DNA from: Auanema rhodensis
Taxonomy: Eukaryota > Nematoda > Chromadorea > Rhabditida > Rhabditidae
Length of the DNA stretch: 64,000 bases
Assembly (NCBI GenBank): GCA_964057225.1
Contig: OZ059894.1
Coordinates: 20,552,476 to 20,616,475, forward strand
Direction of reading: 5' to 3'
Under the pieces are notes generated by a model. That model saw only the letters and a program-made list of their open reading frames with translations, had not been told where the DNA came from and ran no database searches. Made by a program: the position numbers and the translations under genes. Position 1 is the stretch's first letter; every line of letters starts with the position of its first letter. Of the stretch, positions 54,051-64,000 are shown in pieces.

Positions 54051-55805
54051 TGCATTAGTGTATGTTGAGTTTCCATGTACACTCAACATTGCTTCCAAAA
54101 ACATTTTGACAAAAATTTTTTCGAAAAATTTCAAAATAATTTAGCAAAAAGTATATGTTTTTAGATTCCTTTTTTCAAGGCAAAGACGATGGACAATGTT
54201 ATTCAACGAAAAAAATAATTCTTCAGGGTGAAAATCGAGGATATAAGTGTGAACTTATATCAGTTGATATCTCGGTGCATTTTTAAGCTAGCGCAAATCT
54301 GATAACCCAGATCGACGCAGCTTAAAAATCCGCATCGAATGCACTGTACTACATTGAGAAACGCTTAATACAAAAATTAGTTATGATCGTTTGAAAAATG
54401 ATGCATTAGTGTATGTTGAGTTTCCATGTACACTCAACATTGCTTCCAAAAACATTTTGACAAAAATTTTTTCGGAAAATTTCAAAATAATTTAGCAAAA
54501 AGTAGATGTTTTTAGATTTCTTTTTTTAAGGTAAAGACGATGGACAATGTTATTCAACGAAAAAATTAACTCTTCAGGGTGAAAAGCGAGGATATAAGTG
54601 TGAACTTATATCAGTTGATATCTCGGTGCATTTTTAAGCTAGCGCAAATCTGATAACACAGATCGACGCAGCTTAAAAATCCGCATCGAATGCACTATAC
54701 TACATTGAGAAACGCTTAATACAAAAATTAGTTATGATCGTTTGAAAAATGATGCATTACTGTATGTTGAGTTTCCATGTACACTCAACATTGCTTCCAA
54801 AAACATTTTGACAAAAATTTTTTCGAAAAATTTCAAAATAAATTAGCAAAAAGTAGATGTTTTTAGATTCTTTTTTTCAAGGCAAAGACGATGGACAATG
54901 TTATTCAACGAAAAAATTAATTCTTCAGGGTGAAAATCGAGGATATAAGTGTGAACTTATATCAGTTGATATCTCGGTGCATTTTTAAGCTAGCGCAAAT
55001 CTGATAACCCAGATCGACGCAGCTTAAAAATCCGCATCGAATGCACTGTACTACATTGAGAAACGCTTAATACAAAAATTAGTTATGATCGTTTGAAAAA
55101 TGATGCATTAGTGTATGTTGAGTTTCCATGTACACTCAACATTGCTTCCAAAAACATTTTGACAAAAATTTTTTCGAAACATTTCAAAATAATTTAGCAA
55201 AAAGTAGATGTTTTTAGATTTCTTTTTTTAAGGTAAAGACGATGGACAATGTTATTCAACGAAAAAATTAACTCTTCAGGGTGAAAAGCGAGGATATAAG
55301 TGTGAACTTATATCAGTTGATATCTCGGTGCATTTTTAAGCTAGCGCGAATCTGATAACACAGATCGACGCAGCTTAAAAATCCGCATCGAATGCACTAT
55401 ACTACATTGAGAAACGCTTAATACAAAAATTAGTTATGATCGTTTGAAAAATGATGCATTAGTGTATGTTGAGTTTCCATGTACACTCAACATTGCTTCC
55501 AAAAACATTTTGACAAAAATTTTTTCGAAACATTTCAAAATAATTTAGCAAAAAGTAGATGTTTTTAGATTTCTTTTTTCAAGGCAAAGACGATGGACAA
55601 TGTTATTCAACGAAAAAATTAACTCTTCAGGGTGAAAATCGAGGATATAAGTGTGAACTTATATCAGTTGATATCTCGGTGCATTTTTAAGCTAGCGCAA
55701 ATCTGATAACACAGATCGACGCAGCTTAAAAATCCGCATCGAATGCACTATACTACATTGAGAAACGCTTAATACAGAAATTAGTTATGATCGTTTGAAA
55801 AATGA

Positions 55806-56507
55806 TGCATTAGTGTATGTTGAGTTTCCATGTACACTCAACATTGCTTCCAAAAACATTTTGACAAAAATTTTTTCAAAACATTTCAAAATAATTTAGC
55901 AAAAAGTAGATGTTTTTAGATTTCTTTTTTCAAGGCAAAGACGATGGACAATGTTATTCAACGAAAAAATTAACTCTTCAGGGTGAAAATCGAGGATATA
56001 AGTGTGAACTTATATCAGTTGATATCTCGGTGCATTTTTAAGCTAGCGCAAATCTGATAACACAGATCGACGCAGCTTAAAAATCCGCATCGAATGCACT
56101 ATACTACATTGAGAAACGCTTAATACAAAAATTAGTTATGATCGTTTGAAAAATGATGCATTAGTGTATGTTGAGTTTCCATGTACACTCAACATTGCTT
56201 CCAAAAACATTTTGACAAAAATTTTTTCGGAAAATTTCAAAATAATTTAGCAAAAAGTAGATGTTTTTAGATTTCTTTTTTTAAGGTAAAGACGATGGAC
56301 AATGTTATTCAACGAAAAAATTAACTCTTCACGGTGAAAAGCGAGGATATAAGTGTGAACTTATATCAGTTGATATCTCGGTGCATTTTTAAGCTAGCGC
56401 AAATCTGATAACACAGATCGACGCAGCTTAAAAATCCGCATCGAATGCACTATACTACATTGAGAAACGCTTAATACAAAAATTAGTTATGATCGTTTGA
56501 AAAATGA
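55806..56507. repeat. Two monomers (160-161) present only in block copy 2
   Basis: 160 is C77/T118 with the central CG of the TTCGAA palindrome changed to CA. 161 is G74/G185 with C176 (TTCACGG). Block copy 1 lacks this pair between 145 and 146. The order 129-130-131-132 further left (G245, C77/T118, C176, C87) resembles 158-162 with 161 kept, which favours a deletion in copy 1 over an insertion in copy 2. That is inference. Confidence 0.72.
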
Positions 56508-59500
56508 TGCATTAGTGTATGTTGAGTTTCCATGTACACTCAACATTGCTTCCAAAAACATTTTGACAAAAATTTTTTCGAAAAATTTCAAAACCATTTA
56601 GCAAAAAGTAGATGTTTTTAGATTCCTTTTTTCAAGGTAAAGACGATGGACAATGTTATTCAACGAAAAAATTAACTCTTCAGGGTGAAAATCGAGGATA
56701 TAAGTGTGAACTTATATCAGTTGATATCTCGGTGCATTTTTAAGCTAGCGCAAATCTGATAACACAGATCGACGCAGCTTAAAAATCCGCATCGAATGCA
56801 CTATACTACATTGAGAACCGCTTAATACAAAAATTAGTTATGATCGTTTGAAAAATGATGCATTAGTGTATGTTGAGTTTCCATGTACACTCAACATTGC
56901 TTCCAAAAACATTTTGACAAAAATTTTTTCGGAAAATTTCAAAACAATTTAGCAAAAAGTAGATGTTTTTAGATTCCTTTTTTCAAGGCAAAGACGATGG
57001 ACAATGTTATTCAACGAAAAAAATAATTCTTCAGGGTGAAAATCGAGGATATAAGTGTGAACTTATATCAGTTGATATCTCGGTGCATTTTTAAGCTAGC
57101 GCAAATCTGATAACACAGATCGACGCAGCTTAAAAATCCGCATCGAATGCACTGTACTACATTGAGAAACGCTTAATACAAAAATTAGTTATGATCGTTT
57201 GAAAAATGATGCATTAGTGTATGTTGAGTTTCCATGTACACTCAACATTGCTTCCAAAAACATTTTGACAAAAATTTTTTCGGAAAATTTCAAAATAATT
57301 TAGCAAAAAGTAGATGTTTTTAGATTTCTTTTTTTAAGGTAAAGACGATGGACAATGTTATTCAACGAAAAAATTAACTCTTCAGGGTGAAAAGCGAGGA
57401 TATAAGTGTGAACTTATATCAGTTGATATCTCGGTGCATTTTTAAGCTAGCGCAAATCTGATAACACAGATCGACGCAGCTTAAAAATCCGCATCGAATG
57501 CACTATACTACATTGAGAAACGCTTAATACAAAAATTAGTTATGATCGTTTGAAAAATGATGCATTAGTGTATGTTGAGTTTCCATGTACACTCAACATT
57601 GCTTCCAAAAACATTTTGACAAAAATTTTTTCGAAAAATTTCAAAACAATTTAGCAAAAAGTAGATGTTTTTAGATTCCTTTTTTCAAGGTAAAGACGAT
57701 GGACAATGTTATTCAACGAAAAAATTAACTCTTCAGGGTGAAAATCGAGGATATAAGTGTGAACTTATATCAGTTGATATCTCGGTGCATTTTTAAGCTA
57801 GCGCAAATCTGATAACACAGATCGACGCAGCTTAAAAATCCGCATCGAATGCACTATACTACATTGAGAACCGCTTAATACAAAAATTAGTTATGATCGT
57901 TTGAAAAATGATGCATTAGTGTATGTTGAGTTTCCATGTACACTCAACATTGCTTCCAAAAACATTTTGACAAAAATTTTTTCGGAAAATTTCAAAACAA
58001 TTTAGCAAAAAGTAGATGTTTTTAGATTCCTTTTTTCAAGGCAAAGACGATGGACAATGTTATTCAACGAAAAAAATAATTCTTCAGGGTGAAAATCGAG
58101 GATATAAGTGTGAACTTATATCAGTTGATATCTCGGTGCATTTTTAAGCTAGCGCAAATCTGATAACACAGATCGACGCAGCTTAAAAATCCGCATCGAA
58201 TGCACTGTACTACATTGAGAAACGCTTAATACAAAAATTAGTTATGATCGTTTGAAAAATGATGCATTAGTGTATGTTGAGTTTCCATGTACACTCAACA
58301 TTGCTTCCAAAAACATTTTGACAAAAATTTTTTCGGAAAATTTCAAAATAATTTAGCAAAAAGTAGATGTTTTTAGATTTCTTTTTTTAAGGTAAAGACG
58401 ATGGACAATGTTATTCAACGAAAAAATTAACTCTTCAGGGTGAAAAGCGAGGATATAAGTGTGAACTTATATCAGTTGATATCTCGGTGCATTTTTAAGC
58501 TAGCGCAAATCTGATAACACAGATCGACGCAGCTTAAAAATCCGCATCGAATGCACTATACTACATTGAGAAACGCTTAATACAAAAATTAGTTATGATC
58601 GTTTGAAAAATGATGCATTAGTGTATGATGAGTTTCCATGTACACTCAACATTGCTTCCAAAAACATTTTGACAAAAATTTTTTCGAAAAATTTCAAAAC
58701 AATTTAGCAAAAAGTAGATGTTTTTAGATTCCTTTTTTCAAGGTAAAGACGATGGACAATGTTATTCAACGAAAAAATTAACTCTTCAGGGTGAAAATCG
58801 AGGATATAAGTGTGAACTTATATCAGTTGATATCTCGGTGCATTTTTAAGCTAGCGCAAATCTGATAACACAGATCGACGCAGCTTAAAAATCCGCATCG
58901 AATGCACTATACTACATTGAGAACCGCTTAATACAAAAATTAGTTATGATCGTTTGAAAAATGATGCATTAGTGTATGTTGAGTTTCCATGTACACTCAA
59001 CATTGCTTCCAAAAACATTTTGACAAAAATTTTTTCGGAAAATTTCAAAACAATTTAGCAAAAAGTAGATGTTTTTAGATTCCTTTTTTCAAGGCAAAGA
59101 CGATGGACAATGTTATTCAACGAAAAAAATAATTCTTCAGGGTGAAAATCGAGGATATAAGTGTGAACTTATATCAGTTGATATCTCGGTGCATTTTTAA
59201 GCTAGCGCAAATCTGATAACACAGATCGACGCAGCTTAAAAATCCGCATCGAATGCACTATACTACATTGAGAAACGCTTAATACAAAAATTAGTTATGA
59301 TCGTTTGAAAAATGATGCATTAGTTTATGTTGAGTTTCCAGGTACACTCAACATTGCTTCCAAAAACATTTTGACAAAAATTTTTTCGGAAAATTTCAAA
59401 ATAATTTAGCAAAAAGTAGATGTTTTTAGATTTCTTTTTTTAAGGTAAAGACGATGGACAATGTTATTCAACGAAAAAATTAACTCTTCAGGGTGAAAAG

Positions 59501-59666
59501 CGAGGATATAAGTGTGAACTTATATCAGTTGATATCTCGGTGCATTTTTAAGCTAGCGCAAATCTGATAACACAGATCGACGCAGCTTAAAAATCCGCAT
59601 CGATTGCACTATACTACTTTGAGAAACGCTTAATACAAAAATTAGTTATGATCGTTTGAAAAATGA
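56508..59666. repeat. Three copies of the 3-monomer HOR, second set (monomers 162-170)
   Basis: Copies at 56508, 57561 and 58614, in the same order and with the same internal peculiarities as 50892-54050 (C88 in the first monomer, A296 in the middle monomer of the third copy). The triplication therefore took place before the large block was duplicated. Confidence 0.86.
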
Positions 59667-60368
59667 TGCATTAGTGTATGTTGAGTTTCCATGTACACTC
59701 AACATTGCTTCCAAAAACATTTTGACAAAAATTTTTTCGGAAAATTTCAAAATAATTTAGCAAAAAGTAGATGTTTTTAGATTTCTTTTTTTAAGGTAAA
59801 GACGATGGACAATGTTATTCAACGAAAAAATTAACTCTTCAGGGTGAAAAGCGAGGATATAAGTGTGAACTTATATCAGTTGATATCTCGGTGCATTTTT
59901 AAGCTAGCGCAAATCTGATAACACAGATCGACGCAGCTTAAAAATCCGCATCGATTGCACTATACTACTTTGAGAAACGCTTAATACAAAAATTAGTTAT
60001 GATCGTTTGAAAAATGATGCATTAGTGTATGTTGAGTTTCCATGTACACTCAACATTGCTTCCAAAAACATTTTGACAAAAATTTTTTCGGAAAATTTCA
60101 AAATAATTTAGCAAAAAGTAGATGTTTTTAGATTTCTTTTTTTAAAGTAAAGACGATGGACAATGTTATTCAACGAAAAAATTAACTCTTCAGGGTGAAA
60201 AGCGAGGATATAAGTGTGAACTTATATCAGTTGATATCTCGGTGCATTTTTAAGCTAGCGCAAATCTGATAACACAGATCGACGCAGCTTAAAAATCCGC
60301 ATCGAATGCACTATACTACATTGAGAAACGCTTAATACAAAAATTAGTTATGATCGTTTGAAAAATGA
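59667..60368. repeat. Monomers 171-172, G74/G185 pair
   Basis: 171 shares GATTGC and TACTTTG with the end of 170 and is a direct duplicate of its 3' part. 172 has a private TTTTAAAGTAAAG. Together with 170 they form three consecutive G74/G185 monomers, a local amplification at the end of the duplicated block. Confidence 0.8.
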
Positions 60369-61774
60369 TGCATTAGTGTATGTTGAGTTTCCATGTACAC
60401 TCAACATTGCTTCCAAAAACATTTTGACAAAAATTTTTTCGAAAAATTTCAAAACAATTTAGCAAAAAGTAGATGTTTTTAGATTCCTTTTTTCAAGGTA
60501 AAGACGATGGACAATGTTATTCAACGAAAAAATTAACTCTTCAGGGTGAAAATCGAGGATATAAGTGTGAACTTATATCAGTTGATATCTCGGTGCATTT
60601 TTAAGCTAGCGCAAATCTGATAACACAGATCGACGCAGCTTAAAAATCCGCATCGAATGCACTATACTACATTGAGAACCGCTTAATACAAAAATTAGTT
60701 ATGATCGTTTGAAAAATGATGCATTAGTGTATGTTGAGTTTCCATGTACACTCAACATTGCTTCCAAAAACATTTTGACAAAAATTTTTTTTCGAAAAAT
60801 TTCAAAATAATTTAGCAAAAAGTATATGTTTTTAGATTCCTTTTTTCAAGGCAAAGACGATGGACAATGTTATTCAACGAAAAAAATAATTCTTCAGGGT
60901 GAAAATCGAGGATATAAGTGTGAACTTATATCAGTTGATATCTCGGTGCATTTTTAAGCTAGCGCAAATCTGATAACCCAGATCGACGCAGCTTAAAAAT
61001 CCGCATCGAATGCACTGTACTACATTGAGAAACGCTTAATACAAAAATTAGTTATGATCGTTTGAAAAATGATGCATTAGTGTATGTTGAGTTTCCATGT
61101 ACACTCAACATTGCTTCCAAAAACATTTTGACAAAAATTTTTTCGAAACATTTCAGAATAATTTAGCAAAAAGTAGATGTTTTTGGATTCCTTTTTTCAA
61201 GGCAAAGACGATGGACAATGTTATTCAACGAAAAAATTAACTCTTCAGGGTGAAAATCGAGGATATAAGTGTGAACTTATATCAGTTGATATCTCGGTGC
61301 ATTTTTAAGCTAGCGCAAATCTGATAACACAGATCGACGCAGCTTAAAAATCCGCATCGAATGCACTATACTACATTGAGAAACGCTTAATACAAAAATT
61401 AGTTATGATCGTTTGAAAAATGATGCATTAGTGTATGTTGAATTTCCATGTACACTCAACATTGCTTCCAAAAACATTTTGACAAAAATTTTTTCGAAAC
61501 ATTTCAGAATAATTTAGCAAAAAGTAGATGTTTTTAGATTCCTTTTTTCAAGGCAAAGACGATGGACAATGTTATTCAACGAAAAAATTAACTCTTCAGG
61601 GTGAAAATCGAGGATATAAGTGTGAACTTATATCAGTTGATATCTCGGTGCATTTTTAAGCTAGCGCAAATCTGATAACACAGAACGACGCAGCTTAAAA
61701 ATCCGCATCGAATGCACTATACTACATTGAGAAACGCTTAATACAAAAATTAGTTATGATCGTTTGAAAAATGA
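60369..61774. repeat. 4-monomer run, copy 1 (monomers 173-176)
   Basis: Order: C87 with C311; g with a T expansion; C77/G84; C77/G84 with GTTGAATTT. The same order starts again at 62828. The flanking G74/G185 monomers 172 and 179 also correspond, giving a seven-monomer spacing (2459 bp, 7 x 351 plus the 2-bp insertion). Private changes: TTTTTGGATTCC in 175 and CAGAACGACG in 176. Confidence 0.82.
60720..61072. repeat. 353-bp monomer 174 with a two-base T-run expansion
   Basis: The T run before CGAAAAA is eight bases (60785-60792) instead of six, lengthening this g monomer to 353 bp. Its counterpart 181 has six, so the expansion is private and recent, consistent with replication slippage. Confidence 0.9.
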
Positions 61775-62476
61775 TGCATTAGTGTATGTTGAGTTTCCAT
61801 GTACACTCAACATTGCTTCCAAAAACATTTTGACAAAAATTTTTTCGAAAAATTTCAAAATAAATTAGCAAAAAGTAGATGTTTTTAGATTCCTTTTTTC
61901 AAGGCAAAGACGATGGACAATGTTATTCAACTAAAAAATTAATTCTTCAGGGTGAAAATCGAGGATATAAGTGTGAACTTATATCAGTTGATATCTCGGT
62001 GCATTTTTAAGCTAGCGCGAATCTGATAACACAGATCGACGCAGCTTAAAAATCCGCATCGAATGCACTATACTACATTGAGAAACGCTTAATACAAAAA
62101 TTAGTTATGATCGTTTGAAAAATGATGCATTAGTTTATGTTGAGTTTCCATGTACACTCAACATTGCTTCCAAAAACATTTTGACAAAAATTTTTTCGAA
62201 AAATTTCAAAATAAATTAGCAAAAAGTAGTGGTTTTTAGATTCCTTTTTTCAAGGCAAAGACGATGGACAATGTTATTCAACGAAAAAATTAATTCTTCA
62301 GGGTGAAAATCGAGGATATAAGTGTGAACTTATATCAGTTGATATCTCGGTGCATTTTTAAGCTAGCGCAAATCTGATAACACAGATCGACGCAGTTTAA
62401 AAATCCGCATCGATTGCACTATACTACTTTGAGAAACGCTTAATACAAAAATTAGTTATGATCGTTTGAAAAATGA
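61775..62476. repeat. Monomers 177-178, A90 pair with recombinant end
   Basis: Both have TAAATTAGC and TTAATTC like the CATTACTG family, but lack CATTACTG. 177 has G245 and a private CAACTAAAA. 178 has TTAGTTTATG, AGTAGTGG and GCAGTTTAAA, and ends with GATTGC and TACTTTG like 170 and 171. 178 thus joins the front of one type to the end of another within a single monomer. Confidence 0.78.
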
Positions 62477-64000
62477 TGCATTAGTGTATGTTGAGTTTCC
62501 ATGTACACTCAACATTGCTTCCAAAAACATTTTGACAAAAATTTTTTCGGAAAATTTCAAAATAATTTAGCAAAAAGTAGATGTTTTTAGATTTCTTTTT
62601 TTAAGGTAAAGACGATGGACAATGTTATTCAACGAAAAAATTAACTCTTCAGGGTGAAAAGCGAGGATATAAGTGTGAACTTATATCAGTTGATATCTCG
62701 GTGCATTTTTAAGCTAGCGCAAATCAGATAACACAGATCGACGCAGCTTAAAAATCCGCATCGAATGCACTATACTACATTGAGAAACGCTTAATACAAA
62801 AATTAGTTATGATCGTTTGAAAAATGATGCATTAGTGTATGTTGAGTTTCCATGTACACTCAACATTGCTTCCAAAAACATTTTGACAAAAATTTTTTCG
62901 AAAAATTTCAAAACAATTTAGCAAAAAGTAGATGTTTTTAGATTCCTTTTTTCAAGGTAAAGACGATGGACAATGTTATTCAACGAAAAAATTAACTCTT
63001 CAGGGTGAAAATCGAGGATATAAGTGTGAACTTATATCAGTTGATATCTCGGTGCATTTTTAAGCTAGCGCAAATCTGATAACACAGATCGACGCAGCTT
63101 AAAAATCCGCATCGAATGCACTATACTACATTGAGAACCGCTTAATACAAAAATTAGTTATGATCGTTTGAAAAATGATGCATTAGTGTATGTTGAGTTT
63201 CCATGTACACTCAACATTGCTTCCAAAAACATTTTGACAAAAATTTTTTCGAAAAATTTCAAAATAATTTAGCAAAAAGTATATGTTTTTAGATTCCTTT
63301 TTTCAAGGCAAAGACGATGGACAATGTTATTCAACGAAAAAAATAATTCTTCAGGGTGAAAATCGAGGATATAAGTGTGAACTTATATCAGTTGATATCT
63401 CGGTGCATTTTTAAGCTAGCGCAAATCTGATAACCCAGATCGACGCAGCTTAAAAATCCGCATCGAATGCACTGTACTACATTGAGAAACGCTTAATACA
63501 AAAATTAGTTATGATCGTTTGAAAAATGATGCATTAGTGTATGTTGAGTTTCCATGTACACTCAACATTGCTTCCAAAAACATTTTGACAAAAATTTTTT
63601 CGAAACATTTCAGAATAATTTAGCAAAAAGTAGATGTTTTTAGATTCCTTTTTTCAAGGCAAAGACGATGGACAATGTTATTCAACGAAAAAATTAACTC
63701 TTCAGGGTGAAAATCGAGGATATAAGTGTGAACTTATATCAGTTGATATCTCGGTGCATTTTTAAGCTAGCGCAAATCTGATAACACAGATCGACGCAGC
63801 TTAAAAATCCGCATCGAATGCACTATACTACATTGAGAAACGCTTAATACAAAAATTAGTTATGATCGTTTGAAAAATGATGCATTAGTGTATGTTGAAT
63901 TTCCATGTACACTCAACATTGCTTCCAAAAACATTTTGACAAAAATTTTTTCGAAACATTTCAGAATAATTTAGCAAAAAGTAGATGTTTTTAGATTCCT
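62477..64000. repeat. Copy 2 of the terminal run (monomers 179-183, last partial)
   Basis: Order: G74/G185 (179, with AAATCAGATAAC); C87/C311 (180); g (181); C77/G84 (182); C77/G84 with GTTGAATTT (183, first 120 bases only). This matches 172-176. The array continues beyond the right edge of the window. Confidence 0.85.

Larger units (their letters stand above)
54051..59666. repeat. 16-monomer block, copy 2 (monomers 155-170)
   Basis: Repeats 49137-54050 in order, with monomers 160-161 extra. Private differences: AATACAGAAATT in 159, TTTTTTCAAAAC in 160, GTATGATGAG in 168. At the end, 170 has GATTGC and TACTTTG while 154 has GAATGC and GAACCGC, so the two blocks part within that last monomer. 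Confidence 0.87.
1..64000. repeat. 351-bp satellite DNA array, 182.3 monomers, all head to tail
   Basis: The motif TGCATTAG recurs every 351 bp from position 1 to 63881, and every base between recurrences aligns to the same monomer. No monomer is inverted and no foreign sequence interrupts the array. Net length checks: 182 x 351 minus 2 (indels -1, -1, -2, +2) gives 63880, the last base before the final partial monomer. G+C counted on monomer 1 is 113 of 351 (32%). All six frames are closed except for short accidental ORFs, so the array is non-coding. Length, homogeneity and multi-monomer periodicity are typical of centromeric or pericentromeric satellite in eukaryotes; the location is inference. 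I do not recognise the monomer as a named satellite family. Because the array fills the window, there is no gene-bearing gap to describe. Confidence 0.98.

Noticed and set aside
1-64000. CRISPR array
   Set aside because: The whole 351-bp unit is repeated with no unique spacers, and the unit is far too long.
1-64000. Tandem transposon or LTR array
   Set aside because: No open frame, terminal repeats, primer binding site, poly-A tail or target duplications. The monomers abut exactly.
1-64000. Telomeric repeats or subtelomere
   Set aside because: No TTAGGG, TTAGG or related short tandem motif in either orientation.

Overview
The whole window is one uninterrupted tandem satellite DNA array. A 351-bp, AT-rich monomer (about 32% G+C, counted on monomer 1) repeats head to tail in one orientation: 182 complete monomers plus a 120-bp partial one at the right end. 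I find no gene, RNA gene, transposon, CRISPR array or unique sequence. The only open frames above 60 codons are accidents inside single monomers. The organism cannot be named from this. Long homogeneous arrays with higher-order structure are typical of eukaryotic centromeric or pericentromeric heterochromatin. CpG is not depleted (12 per monomer against about 9 expected), which argues against a heavily CpG-methylated vertebrate or plant genome and fits many insects or other invertebrates. That is inference.

Monomer numbering used throughout: monomer k begins at the TGCATTAG motif, at 1+351(k-1), minus 1 from position 9828, minus 2 from 33344, minus 4 from 39309, and minus 2 from 61073 onward. 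Only four monomers depart from 351 bp (28, 95, 112, 174). Letter names used for recurring monomer types: a (C122,T196), b (T118,A165,C257,G296), c (T207,T294), d (G132,A260), e (C77,T118,C166,T281), f (C77, otherwise consensus-like), g (T104,C257,G296), h (C87,T257,G296,A306), i (A165,C257,A296). Numbers are monomer coordinates.

Layout. 1-2808: irregular monomers. 2809-7020: two copies of a 6-monomer higher-order repeat (HOR). 6319-12635: a 7-monomer HOR, two copies plus a start, the second copy carrying an internal two-monomer duplication. 12636-17549: a 4-monomer block present twice, 3510 bp apart. 17550-32993: four copies of a 10-11 monomer HOR (a b c d e ... f g h). 32994-36502: mixed monomers with g alternating. 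36503-39659: a 4-monomer HOR. 39660-42467: mixed. 42468-44573: a 3-monomer HOR in two copies with no difference seen by eye. 44574-49136: mixed and alternating. 49137-59666: a 14-monomer block duplicated as a 16-monomer block, each containing three copies of a 3-monomer HOR. 59667-64000: a 7-monomer-spaced repeat cut off by the window end.

Variant families change between about 33 and 36.5 kb, dividing the array into two differently homogenised domains. Each monomer holds two short inverted repeats, an A/T-tract segment with a TTCGAA-centred palindrome, and a 70-bp compound dyad. The dyads and the stretch around the monomer junction are much better conserved than the segment from 74 to 185. 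No coding or enzymatic system was found. The scientific interest lies in the nested higher-order architecture and the conserved dyads.
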